Source of the DNA: Saccharibacillus kuerlensis DSM 22868
Lineage (GTDB): Bacteria; Bacillota; Bacilli; Paenibacillales; Paenibacillaceae
NCBI RefSeq assembly: GCF_000378145.1
Contig: NZ_KB899284.1
Location: forward strand, 62,001 to 126,000
Length of the DNA: 64,000 nucleotides
Direction of reading: 5' to 3'
Shown here one piece after another: positions 23,827-32,290 of the stretch (position 1 is its first letter; the number at the start of each line of letters is the position of its first letter). Below the pieces are notes generated by a model. It was not told the origin of the DNA and made no database searches. It saw only the letters and a list, made by a program, of their open reading frames with translations. The translations under genes and the position numbers were made by a program.

Positions 23827-24798
23827 ATGGAATATGTAAAACTCGGACGAAGCGGCTTGGACGTATCGCGATTGAGTCTTGGAACGATGAGCTTCGGTAT
23901 ACCGGAACGCGGTAATACGCCTTGGTCGTTAGGTGAAGAAGACAGCAGACCGATTATTAAAAGAGCGCTCGAACTGGGCATTAATTTTTTCAGTACGGCC
24001 AATATGTACTCCGACGGAACCAGTGAGGAAATTTTGGGCCGTGCCCTGAAGGATTACGCTTCTCGTGACGAAGTGGTTATTGCGACCAAGGTGTTCGTTC
24101 CGATGCGAAAAGGTCCGAACGCCATGGGGCTTTCCCGTAAAGCGATCATAACCGAATTGGATAACAGCCTGAAGCGGCTCGGGACCGACTACATCGATCT
24201 GTATCAAATTCATCGCTGGGATCCGAATACCCCGATCGAAGAAACGATGGAGGCTCTGCACGATCTAATTAAGGCGGGCAAGATTAGATATATTGGGGCT
24301 TCTTCCATGCTCGCTTGGCAGTTTGCGAAAGCCCAGCATATTGCGGAACGTTACGGTTGGACTCGGTTTATTGCGATGGAAAATAGATTGAACCTGCTGT
24401 ACCGGGAAGAAGAACGCGAGATGCTTCCTCTTTGCCAAGATCAGGGCGTAGCGATTACTCCATATCTGCCTCTAGCTGCTGGGCGCTTAACCCGCGATTG
24501 GAATGAACAAACCGTGCGCTCGAAAAATGACCAGGTAGCGAAGGGGCTGTTTGCCAAGACGGAGGACGCGGATCGTAAAGTAGTGGAAAGGGTAGCGGAA
24601 GCTGCAGCACATCGGGGAGTTACGCGTGCACAAATGGCTTTGGCCTGGCTGTTGAATAAAGACGGGGTTGCATCGCCGATTATCGGCTCAACCAAAGTCA
24701 GCCACCTGGAAGAAGCCGTTTCGGCCTTGTCCATTCAATTGACGGCTGAAGAAATCGCGAGTCTGGAAGAACTTTATATCCCGCATCCACTGGTATAA
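23827..24798 (+). CDS. Aldo/keto reductase with altered active-site Asp
   Basis: A 323-residue TIM-barrel NADPH reductase of the YajO/YhdN-like group. The family motif around the tetrad Asp and Tyr reads NFFSTANMYSDG here; relatives have FFDTAN, so the catalytic Asp is replaced by Ser56. Lys (ATKVF) and His (QIHRWDPN) are present, as is the cofactor-binding GSTK near the end. ATG 23827 follows AAGGAG by 11 bases; an overlapping GTG at 23815 is less likely. The gene follows the MarR-controlled SDR and may belong to the same response. Activity may be reduced by the Ser. Confidence 0.85.
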   Translation: MEYVKLGRSGLDVSRLSLGTMSFGIPERGNTPWSLGEEDSRPIIKRALELGINFFSTANMYSDGTSEEILGRALKDYASRDEVVIATKVFVPMRKGPNAMGLSRKAIITELDNSLKRLGTDYIDLYQIHRWDPNTPIEETMEALHDLIKAGKIRYIGASSMLAWQFAKAQHIAERYGWTRFIAMENRLNLLYREEEREMLPLCQDQGVAITPYLPLAAGRLTRDWNEQTVRSKNDQVAKGLFAKTEDADRKVVERVAEAAAHRGVTRAQMALAWLLNKDGVASPIIGSTKVSHLEEAVSALSIQLTAEEIASLEELYIPHPLV

Positions 24799-24816
24799 GC
24801 GGAAGATGCGATTGAG

Positions 24817-24848
24817 AAGGCGAGCACTTACAGTGCTCGCCTTTTTTT
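24817..24848 (+). terminator. Terminator after the aldo/keto reductase
   Basis: AAGGCGAGCACT pairs with AGTGCTCGCCTT around TAC, then a run of T. Confidence 0.9.
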
Positions 24849-24956
24849 AATACATCAAGGAGGTGCGACCGACCGGATGTGTTTGCTGCGCCGCCGTCCT
24901 CAAGCCACAAAGTAGAATCATACAGCTCAAAGACTTTCGTTGATTTGGCTACAAAT

Positions 24957-25001
24957 CAATTGTACTTCCCCCCCATCAGTGTTACTCTGAAGAGTGGTAA
25001 A
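24957..25001 (-). repeat. Repeated remnant element, copy 2
   Basis: Second copy of the element at 13275-13318. Shared: ACAAAYCAATTGTACT, then ATCAGTGTTACTCTGAAGAG. The middle is three bases longer (a C-run), which keeps the minus-strand reading frame; translated it gives FRVTLMGGKYN followed by a stop. It sits in the leader of the ABC-F gene. The rest of 24850-25070 shows nothing else. Confidence 0.5.
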
Positions 25002-25070
25002 CATAACACTTATGCTCCGCCACACCCCTAAAAAATAATTACCAATTTAGCTATCAAGAAAGGTAACACT

Positions 25071-26810
25071 ATGATAAAAGTTGAAAACGTATCCTTCTCG
25101 TTTCCGCAAAAGGAACTCTATAACAACATCTCGTTTACGCTTGAAGAAGGCCAGCACTGCGCCTTCATCGGAACAAGCGGAAGTGGGAAAAGTACGCTGA
25201 TCGATATGCTGATGGATCCGGAGAAATATTTGTACGATGGCAAGCTTGAGATCGACCCGGATTGCAAAATCGGATATGTGAGCCAGTTCTCGCAGGTGGA
25301 TAAAACCAAAGAAATGACTGTTTTTGAATATATCGGAGAAGAATTTATTCGGATCCAGGATGAACTCACGGATATTTATGCGGAAATGGCTACGACGACG
25401 GACATGGATGCGCTGATGGAAAAGCTTCAATCCGCTTTGGATGCTTTCGAAGCAATGGACGGAGACAATTTTGAAAACACCATCAACAAACAGCTGAACC
25501 TGGCCAACCTCATCAAGCTGAAAGATCTTGACGTATCCTCCCTAAGCGGCGGGGAATTCAAGCTCGTTCAAGTGATGAAGGAAATGCTGAGTCGTCCGGA
25601 CTTGATGATTATGGACGAACCGGATGTGTTTTTAGACTTTGAAAACATAAATGCGCTTAAAAAACTCATTAATTCCCACAAGGGTATGCTGCTCGTAGTG
25701 ACGCACAATCGCTATCTGCTCAACCACTGCTTTAACAAAATCATTCACCTTGAAGACACCGAGATCCAGGAGTTTGACGGGCGCTATATCGATTACAACT
25801 TCTCGCTGCTTCAGACCAAGATTGAGCTGCAGGAAATCGCGGTGGCTGAAGCCGAAGAAATCGAGCGATACGATAACCTCATCGATAATCTGAGAGAGAT
25901 TGCAACCAATGTCGACGATCCATCCAGAGGCAGAGCGTTAAAAGCCCGCGTGAAGTTCCAGGAAAGATTGGAAGCGCGCCGCATCAAGGCTCCATTTGTT
26001 GATATTAAGCAGCCGCGTATCCATCTGGGTGTCGATCAGGTACTGGAAGATACCGTTATGGTAAGTGTCAACAATTACAGCGTTTCTTTTGATGAACTGC
26101 TGCTGGAGAATGTGAACTTCGAGATCAAATCGACAGACAAAGTCGCTATTATCGGTCCAAACGGTACGGGCAAAACGACTTTGCTCCGAGAAATTTTCCG
26201 CAACAATCACGATGCAATCGAAGTCCATGCAGAGGCCAAAGTGTCTTATTTGTCTCAGTCTCAGGACGAAACGCTAACCGATTCGAATACGATCTTGAAC
26301 GAATTCATCGATGCCGGATTTAAGACGTATGATGAGATCAGAGCGTATCTGGCCGACTACAGCTTTGAAGGTGAGATCTTCGACCAAAAAATAGGATCTC
26401 TATCCGGCGGAGAAAAAAACATGCTGCAGTTGGCCAAAGTGTCTGCCAGCAAAGCAAACGTACTGCTTCTGGATGAACCGACCAGCCATCTGGACATCTA
26501 CTCGCAGCTCGCATTGGAAAAAGCGATCCAAGAGTATAAAGGCGCTATTCTTATGATCTCTCATGACTTCTATTCCGTTGTAAATGGGATGGATTATGTG
26601 CTGATCATTGATGGTAAGACGATTCGAAAAATGACGATGCGCAAATTCAGACAGATGATTTATAAGCGTCATTTCGATCAGGGTTACCTGGAAGCGGAAC
26701 AAAATAAAAAAGCGCTTGAGATGAAAATCGAATTGGCTTTGAAAAAAACCGATTTTGAACTTGCAAAGGTCTTGGCTGAGGAATTGGAAGAGCTGATCAA
26801 GCTGCTTTAA
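25071..26810 (+). CDS. ABC-F family ATPase (duplicated ABC domains, no membrane part)
   Basis: A 579-residue cytoplasmic protein with two ATPase domains. Domain 1: GTSGSGKST, LSGGE, LMIMDEP. Domain 2: GPNGTGKTT, LSGGEKN, LLLDEPTSHLD. The linker (about 235-310) is charged and helical, and a coiled-coil-like tail follows domain 2. ABC-F proteins act on ribosomes, as translation factors or antibiotic-protection proteins; which applies cannot be read here. Domain 1 has Asp-Val-Phe (EPDVFLD) where most members have EPTNHLD. Its long leader holds the second copy of a repeat element. Confidence 0.88.
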   Translation: MIKVENVSFSFPQKELYNNISFTLEEGQHCAFIGTSGSGKSTLIDMLMDPEKYLYDGKLEIDPDCKIGYVSQFSQVDKTKEMTVFEYIGEEFIRIQDELTDIYAEMATTTDMDALMEKLQSALDAFEAMDGDNFENTINKQLNLANLIKLKDLDVSSLSGGEFKLVQVMKEMLSRPDLMIMDEPDVFLDFENINALKKLINSHKGMLLVVTHNRYLLNHCFNKIIHLEDTEIQEFDGRYIDYNFSLLQTKIELQEIAVAEAEEIERYDNLIDNLREIATNVDDPSRGRALKARVKFQERLEARRIKAPFVDIKQPRIHLGVDQVLEDTVMVSVNNYSVSFDELLLENVNFEIKSTDKVAIIGPNGTGKTTLLREIFRNNHDAIEVHAEAKVSYLSQSQDETLTDSNTILNEFIDAGFKTYDEIRAYLADYSFEGEIFDQKIGSLSGGEKNMLQLAKVSASKANVLLLDEPTSHLDIYSQLALEKAIQEYKGAILMISHDFYSVVNGMDYVLIIDGKTIRKMTMRKFRQMIYKRHFDQGYLEAEQNKKALEMKIELALKKTDFELAKVLAEELEELIKLL

Positions 26811-26902
26811 ATGAAGACGCTCTGACTGTCAAACAACAACTTAATGTTAGAATGATACGCTGAACCGTGCCAAAAACCATATCAACACCAACTAACCCTA
26901 AG

Positions 26903-26956
26903 AGCCACCGAGTATACCTGAGACTTTGTCTGCAGGTTTCGGTGGCTTTTTCTTTT
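26903..26956 (+). terminator. Terminator after the ABC-F gene
   Basis: AGCCACCGA (26903-26911) pairs with TCGGTGGCT (26939-26947), with inner ACCTG/CAGGT, then TTTTCTTTT. The remaining part of 26811-27099 holds only the leader of the next gene. Confidence 0.85.
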
Positions 26957-27099
26957 CAATCTTTGATGACGCATGCAGGGATTGGGAAATATCTATTGAA
27001 TGTTAAACAAGCAAGCGACTAACAAAGAAAGACTTCAAAATATCAGGAAAGTAAAAGGATTTGTAGATCAATAATTCAAAAAAGCAAAGGGAGGCTTGT

Positions 27100-30096
27100 A
27101 TGCATTTTATGAAAAAGATTGGAAGGGTTCTCTTGGCCGCATTCGTGATGACAGGGCCGCTGTATTCAAAACACGTAAATCATGCCTATGCCGCTTCTCC
27201 AACATCGACGATTGTCGTCTCGGATACGTCGCTGAAGATTGGGGAGACCGCCATAGTTACCATCACGTTCTCGGAAGCGGTAAGCGGCTTTACAGCTAGC
27301 GACTTAGAGTCTAAGAACGCTTCGATCAGCAATCTCTCTTCGTTCGATGGCGGAGTTACATGGACGGCCGTATTGACTCCGAATGCAAACATAAAAGCTT
27401 CCAACGAAGTGGTTACGCTCAATAACGCAGACGTACAAAATTCAGCTCAAGAATGGGGTACGGGAACAACTGTATCGAATGCCTATTCGATCGATACAAT
27501 CAGGCCGTCGTTGATGAGCGGCATTACGATTTCGGATACGGTGCTGGCCATCGGGGATTCTGCTGCCGTAACGCTCATATTTACGGAAGCGGTAGTCGGT
27601 TTCACAGCTGCCGATCTAATCGTTCCAAACGGTACGATAAGTAATCTTGCCACACTCGACGGCGGAGTTACATGGACGGCGACTTTAGTTCCGAATGCAG
27701 CTGTTACGGATTCGAACAATGTTATCACGCTTGATTATGCGGGCGTAATGGATATGGCGGGAAATGCAGGCAGCGGGACGACCGTATCGTCCAACTACGC
27801 GATTGATACGATCAGGCCGACGGCAGAGATTGTGGTATCGGATTCTTTCTTGAATTCCGGAGAAACCGCTCAAGTTACCATTACGTTCTCGGAAGCGATA
27901 ACGGGCTTTACGAAGGAAGATCTCACGGTCGATAACGGCACGATTAGCGATCTGTCTTCAAGCGATGGCGGCACAACCTGGACGGCGACTTTGACGCCTG
28001 CCGCAAATACTCAAGCCTCGACCAATATTATGACTCTCGATAACCTAGGAATTATGGATCTTGCCGGCAATATCGGAACGGGCACGACCCCATCAAACGA
28101 TTATGCGGTCGATACCGTCAGACCAATGGCGGCAGCAATCACCCTTTCAGACACATCGCTGGCCATTGGAGAGACGGCTGACGTAACGTTTGTTTTCTCG
28201 GAAGCGATAGTCGGTTTTACGAAGGAAGATCTCACGGTCGGGAACGGTACGATCAGCGATCCGTCTTCGGGCGACGGCGGGACGACATGGACAGCGACGC
28301 TGACATCGGCAGTGGACGTCGAGGCTTCCGTCAATACCGTAACGCTCGATAACTCGGGCATCGCCGGTCAATCGGGCAATACGGGCACCGGAAAGACCGA
28401 TTCCGACAATTACGCGGTCGATACAATCAGGCCAACAGCGACGGTAGCGGTGACGAATACGACGCTGAAGAGCGGAACGACTTCGCCGATTACCATCACG
28501 TTCTCGGAAGCGGTGACCGGCCTGACGATAGAAGATCTCACGGCCGGAAAGGGTACCCTGAGCGGGCTGTCTACACTCGACGGGGGAATCACATGGACGG
28601 CGATACTGACACCGACGACAGATGTCGAGAGTTCGACTAATGTCATCGTACTCGACAATGCCGGAGCAGCGGATCTTGCGGGCAACTCAGGAGAAGGAGC
28701 GATAAATTCCAACAATTACTCGATCCACACAGTCGTACCCACAGCGGTTGTGGCGATTGAAGATTCGACACTGACGGCGGGCGAGAGCTCCCGGGTAACG
28801 ATCACATTCTCGGAGGCGGTGACGGATTTTACGAATAACGACCTGACGGTTGAGAGCGGAACGTTAAGCAGCGTGACTTCAGCCGATGGCGGAATCACAT
28901 GGACGGCGACTTTTACGCCTCAAACCAACGTAAGTGCGGCAGTCAATTACATAACGCTGCAGAACGATGGCGTAACCAATCTGACGGGTAATCCGGGCAT
29001 TGGGACGACCAAGTCGAATGTTTACGCTGTCCTGACCGTAACTGCGGCAGACGGAAATTCTTCCTTGCCTTCCGACTCTCCTGCTTTCACGATGCCTTCG
29101 TTTGAAGGTCCGACCGTCTCAACGAATGGACACCTGACGCTTCCGGCGGGCAGGTCGGGTACCGTTGGTCTAGGAGAAGAAATCAGCATGACGATTCCAG
29201 CGGGCGCTTCACTCAAAGAACTTAAGCTGACGATTCAAAAAGTATCCGATACACAGTCTCTGCTGACGAACAATGAAATTTTGGCAAGCCCGGTCTTTGA
29301 ATTGCTCAAAAATTCGCTAGAAAGTTTCAGGAAGCCTGTAACCTTGTCTTTGGCGTTCGATCGCGCAGTCTTAAATAACGAACACACGGCTGCCGTGTTT
29401 TATTACGATGAAACGAAGAGAGAATGGATCCAAGTTGAAAGCGGCACGGTTGGAGAACATCGAATCACTGTAGAGGTGGACCATTTGGCGAAGTACGCGG
29501 TGCTTGCTGTGGATGAGCGGGCAGAAGCGCCTGTGGACGGAAATACGCAGGAAGCTGCGATTCGCGATCTTTCGGGGCACTGGGCGGAAGAAATCGTTAG
29601 ACGGGCCATCCATGAAGGCATCGTCGCCGGTTACCCGGACGGAACATTCGAGCCCGACTCCATCGTGACGCGTGCGGAATTCTCGGTCATGCTGATGAAT
29701 GTGCTGAACGGAGAGGAAGCGGGCGCAGCCTTAAACTTCACAGATACCGCCGAGATCGGAGTCTGGGCTCAACAAGCCGTATCGCAGGCACTGCAGGCCG
29801 GTATCGTTACTGGGTATAGTGACGGCTCCTTCCGGCCTTATGCTCACCTGACCCGCGCCGAGATGGCGGTCATGGCAGCCAAGGCGCTCAAGCTCCCTGC
29901 CGGGAACAATGCCGAAACACCGTTTGCAGACGACAAAGCGGTTCCTGCCTGGGCAAAAGGCTCAGCAGCGGCGTTGAAGAATGCAGGAGTTATTCGTGGA
30001 ACGAGCACCAACAAATTCAATCCAAGAGCTCAAACGACAAGAGCGGAAGCCGTAGTCGTTCTTATAAACGTGTTGAAGCTGCTGGAGAAGAAATAA
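27100..30096 (+). CDS. Secreted cell-wall protein: six Ig-like repeats and three SLH domains
   Basis: A 998-residue exported protein. Signal peptide about 1-32 (cut after AYA). Then six tandem repeats of about 101 residues (roughly 33-650), each with a SDTSLKIGETA-like start, TFSEAV, DGGxTWTATLTP and YAIDTIRP end, as in bacterial Ig-like (Big_12) domains. A ZU5-like region (about 690-810) follows, and three SLH domains (about 825-996) with GYPDGTF, GYSDGSF and the degenerate RGTSTNKF anchor it to pyruvylated wall polymer. GGGAGG precedes the ATG. Likely an S-layer-associated adhesin or structural protein; no catalytic domain seen. Confidence 0.85.
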   Translation: MHFMKKIGRVLLAAFVMTGPLYSKHVNHAYAASPTSTIVVSDTSLKIGETAIVTITFSEAVSGFTASDLESKNASISNLSSFDGGVTWTAVLTPNANIKASNEVVTLNNADVQNSAQEWGTGTTVSNAYSIDTIRPSLMSGITISDTVLAIGDSAAVTLIFTEAVVGFTAADLIVPNGTISNLATLDGGVTWTATLVPNAAVTDSNNVITLDYAGVMDMAGNAGSGTTVSSNYAIDTIRPTAEIVVSDSFLNSGETAQVTITFSEAITGFTKEDLTVDNGTISDLSSSDGGTTWTATLTPAANTQASTNIMTLDNLGIMDLAGNIGTGTTPSNDYAVDTVRPMAAAITLSDTSLAIGETADVTFVFSEAIVGFTKEDLTVGNGTISDPSSGDGGTTWTATLTSAVDVEASVNTVTLDNSGIAGQSGNTGTGKTDSDNYAVDTIRPTATVAVTNTTLKSGTTSPITITFSEAVTGLTIEDLTAGKGTLSGLSTLDGGITWTAILTPTTDVESSTNVIVLDNAGAADLAGNSGEGAINSNNYSIHTVVPTAVVAIEDSTLTAGESSRVTITFSEAVTDFTNNDLTVESGTLSSVTSADGGITWTATFTPQTNVSAAVNYITLQNDGVTNLTGNPGIGTTKSNVYAVLTVTAADGNSSLPSDSPAFTMPSFEGPTVSTNGHLTLPAGRSGTVGLGEEISMTIPAGASLKELKLTIQKVSDTQSLLTNNEILASPVFELLKNSLESFRKPVTLSLAFDRAVLNNEHTAAVFYYDETKREWIQVESGTVGEHRITVEVDHLAKYAVLAVDERAEAPVDGNTQEAAIRDLSGHWAEEIVRRAIHEGIVAGYPDGTFEPDSIVTRAEFSVMLMNVLNGEEAGAALNFTDTAEIGVWAQQAVSQALQAGIVTGYSDGSFRPYAHLTRAEMAVMAAKALKLPAGNNAETPFADDKAVPAWAKGSAAALKNAGVIRGTSTNKFNPRAQTTRAEAVVVLINVLKLLEKK

Positions 30097-30137
30097 AAGG
30101 GAATCCATCATCTGAAATTTCGTGATGCAGCATGGAA

Positions 30138-30250
30138 TCGAAAGGGATTTTTCCAGCGGCGTGAATCAGATGGGCCATCCAGAAGTCCCACTGACAGAGC
30201 ACAATAGGCAGCTTCTCGATGCGGGCAAACATATCTAAAGAAGATGCCAA
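30138..30250 (-). pseudogene. Scrap of an aminoglycoside-phosphotransferase-like gene
   Basis: The minus strand reads FARIEKLPIVLCQWDFWMAH then LIHAAGKI, which resembles the LPVVLCHxDFWxxN...G.I catalytic-loop region of APH/choline-kinase-like proteins. The catalytic Asn of the loop is His here, and the frame loses similarity on both sides. No ribosome binding site. It is a short decayed remnant; the identification rests on this one segment. Confidence 0.4.
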
Positions 30251-30295
30251 GAGAGAAATGAAGAATAAAGAGAAATGAAGGATAAGAAGTGGATG

Positions 30296-30331
30296 CGACC
30301 TGCCTTTTCATAAAGGAAAGGTCGCTTTTTG
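30296..30331 (+). terminator. Terminator downstream of the SLH protein gene
   Basis: GCGACC (30296-30301) pairs with GGTCGC (30321-30326), with an inner CCTTT/AAAGG helix, and TTTTTG follows. Confidence 0.75.
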
Positions 30332-30437
30332 TTTAGATTTCTATACTGAATCTCTATACTACAAATTCCTATACTAAACGGTACGTTTATTGTGGGGATG
30401 GGGATTGCGTTATACGCTAGTGCTGGAGGTGAAGATA

Positions 30438-31076
30438 TTGAATAGTGCAAAGGTAGGGCAGTTGATACAGCGTCTTCGAAAAGAAAAAAATATGACCCAA
30501 CGGAATCTGGCCCTTCTTATGAATGTGAGCGAGCAGGCGATTTCCAAATGGGAGCGTGGCGTAGGGTGCCCGGACATTTCGCTGTTGAGCCGCTTATCCG
30601 AGGTGCTGGGCGTTAATATTGAAAAAATATTGTCAGGAGAGCTGCAGCCGAATGATCAGGATAGTGGAAGTGTAGGAAGGATGAACTGGTTCTCATGTAA
30701 AGACTGCGGCAATGTGATTACAAGTACGGGAGGGATTAATCTTTCCTGCTGCGGCAGAATTTTGGAGCCGCTTCAGACTCATCCGATCGATGAAGAACAT
30801 ACGATGCAGATTGAAGAAGTAGAAGATGATTATTACGTCACTTTGAAGCATGAGATGAGCAAAGATCACTATATTTCTTTCCTGGCTTACGTATCGATTG
30901 ATAGAGTTCTGATCATCAAATTATATCCGGAGCAGAATGCCGAGACACGATTCCCCAAAATGTACGGAGGCACTCTGTATTTTCACTGCACGAGGCATGG
31001 ATTGTTCCGGTATGAGTTAGAGAGGTCCAAGGGAAGGAGGAGATCGACAGGTGAAAAAAGCACTGCTGATCGTTGA
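30438..31076 (+). CDS. XRE-family regulator with cysteine-rich C-terminal domain
   Basis: A 212-residue protein. Residues 3-60 form an XRE helix-turn-helix (MTQRNLALLMNVSEQAISKW). Then SCKDCGN and SCCGRILEPL give a four-cysteine cluster that probably binds metal, followed by a compact beta-rich region with His. The TTG at 30438 lies five bases after GGAGGTGA and is preferred to an upstream frame. It overlaps the next gene by 26 bases, so the two are co-expressed. The signal and targets are unknown; a metal- or redox-sensing repressor is plausible. Confidence 0.8.
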   Translation: MNSAKVGQLIQRLRKEKNMTQRNLALLMNVSEQAISKWERGVGCPDISLLSRLSEVLGVNIEKILSGELQPNDQDSGSVGRMNWFSCKDCGNVITSTGGINLSCCGRILEPLQTHPIDEEHTMQIEEVEDDYYVTLKHEMSKDHYISFLAYVSIDRVLIIKLYPEQNAETRFPKMYGGTLYFHCTRHGLFRYELERSKGRRRSTGEKSTADR

Positions 31077-31584
31077 TATGCAAACCATGCCTTTTGTTTG
31101 GAAAGATTACGGAGGCAAAACTCTTTATCAGGAAGAGGGACTAATCGCGAATACAAAACTTTTAATTGATAAAGCCAGAGAAGCGCAGTCGCCCATAGTT
31201 TATGTTTTACATACGGAGATGACAGGGCCGCGCTCGGTTGAACAACCCTTATGGAAAGTGGTCGATCCGCTTGCACCTGCACCAGAAGATCTCCTCATGA
31301 TCAAGTATCATGCAGACTCTTTTCACGAAACGGATCTTCACACGCTGCTGGGTAACCATGAAGTCGAGGGGTTGGTCATCTGCGGGATTCAGATCGAGTA
31401 CTGCGTAGATACAACGGTAAAAAGAGCTTACTCCTACGGGTATAACGTTGAGTTGGCTGACGATTGTACCAGCACCTTCGACTCCGATGAGTTAACAGCC
31501 GAACAAATCATACGTCATCATCGTCACCTACTGCAGCAGTTCGCTTCCATTTTGCCATCCGATCAGGTGCGATTCAAAACATAG
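31051..31584 (+). CDS. Isochorismatase-family cysteine hydrolase
   Basis: A 177-residue cytoplasmic hydrolase. The triad is seen as Asp in LLIVDMQ, Lys in MIKYHADSF and the nucleophile Cys in GIQIEYCVD, with the cis-peptide GI just before. Family members hydrolyse amides such as nicotinamide or pyrazinamide-like compounds, or isochorismate; the substrate is not evident. Start GTG at 31051 with AAGGAGG upstream. It overlaps the end of the XRE regulator gene and is followed convergently by an oxidoreductase remnant. Confidence 0.85.
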   Translation: MKKALLIVDMQTMPFVWKDYGGKTLYQEEGLIANTKLLIDKAREAQSPIVYVLHTEMTGPRSVEQPLWKVVDPLAPAPEDLLMIKYHADSFHETDLHTLLGNHEVEGLVICGIQIEYCVDTTVKRAYSYGYNVELADDCTSTFDSDELTAEQIIRHHRHLLQQFASILPSDQVRFKT

Positions 31585-31899
31585 AGTCAAACTTAATAAT
31601 CACATTCCCTTTTTTGCGTCCGGTTTCTACATATTCATGAGCTTCGGGCAGTTGTTCCAGAGAATAGCGGCGATCAATCACGGCGTTCAGTATTCCGGTT
31701 TTGGTGAGTTCCATCAGGAAGGCCATATTGTCTTTGTTCTGCATAAGGCCGGCTGTCGCAAAAATGGCTCATCCGCGCCCGCTGTTCGGACCAACTCTTC
31801 GTTGCCAGCAGAACACACCCCGGTAACTTCAGCGCCGTAATACTTGGTCAACTGCACTGCATAGATCCCTACAGCCCCGGAAGCACCGTTAATAAGCAC
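31574..31899 (-). pseudogene. Broken quinone oxidoreductase / zinc-type alcohol dehydrogenase
   Basis: The minus strand first encodes the cofactor fold start [20 protein letters not shown] and [12 protein letters not shown]...GADEP. It then jumps, in a different frame, to the family C-terminus: [33 protein letters not shown] and KKGNVIIKFDSMF with the stop at 31574. The N-terminal catalytic domain (about 150 residues) and the piece between the two segments are deleted. Clearly a pseudogene. Its left end overlaps the isochorismatase stop by 11 bases. Confidence 0.8.
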
Positions 31900-31931
31900 T
31901 TTTCAATTCTTGAAAAGTTGTACGTACATAT
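31898..31931. promoter_or_regulatory. Upstream AraR-like operator with adjoining palindrome
   Basis: TGTACGTACA (31919-31928) is the core of the Bacillus AraR box (consensus ATTTGTACGTACAAAT). A perfect 9-bp inverted repeat, ACTTTTCAA-TTC-TTGAAAAGT (31898-31918), lies next to it. A second AraR-like box lies 167 bp downstream over the araB promoter, so looping is possible. Confidence 0.65.
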
Positions 31932-32077
31932 TTAGGATTGAATAGATTGAAACAAAACGAAATAAGATATTTTGGACGGTTCAAACCGTGAAATCTCCCT
32001 TTTTCTTACGAAAAAGCATGAATATCAGTCTATAAGAGGGGGAAAATCGTTTATGTTGGTGTGACTGTTATAATGGA

Positions 32078-32107
32078 TTGACAAATGTACGTACAACAAA
32101 ATATACT
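32078..32107 (+). promoter_or_regulatory. ara operon promoter with AraR-like operator in the spacer
   Basis: TTGACA (32078-32083), an 18-base spacer and TATACT (32102-32107). The core TGTACGTACA (32086-32095) fills the spacer, so a bound AraR would block RNA polymerase. AraR dimers leave the DNA when L-arabinose binds. Confidence 0.8.
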
Positions 32108-32121
32108 AGGTTTATAAGCTT

Positions 32122-32135
32122 TGAAACCGCATTCT
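32122..32135 (+). promoter_or_regulatory. Candidate cre (CcpA) site in the ara leader
   Basis: TGAAACCGCATTCT matches the catabolite-response consensus TGAAANCGNTNNCA except near its end. It lies about 15 bases downstream of the -10 box, where CcpA can act as a roadblock. Carbon catabolite control of ara genes is known in Bacillus. Confidence 0.4.
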
Positions 32136-32290
32136 TTCGGTCCCAACTTTAGAGTTGTCTCGTCAATAGACCGATTGGATCGAGAGTTTTTCGTATAGAA
32201 GGCACATAGAGATAGAGATCGCATTCAAATCGCATCAGAATCGAATTTCTGTAAAAGCAGAGCGTGACCAGGAAGGGGACAAATAAGATC

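Noticed and set aside
24698-24910. A 70-codon minus-strand frame over the terminator after the aldo-keto reductase
   Set aside because: Crosses a strong terminator and the reductase end; no start signal.
13275-25001. Attachment sites of one integrated element spanning 13-25 kb
   Set aside because: The two copies share remnants of coding sequence, no integrase is found between them and the genes inside look like ordinary chromosomal genes.
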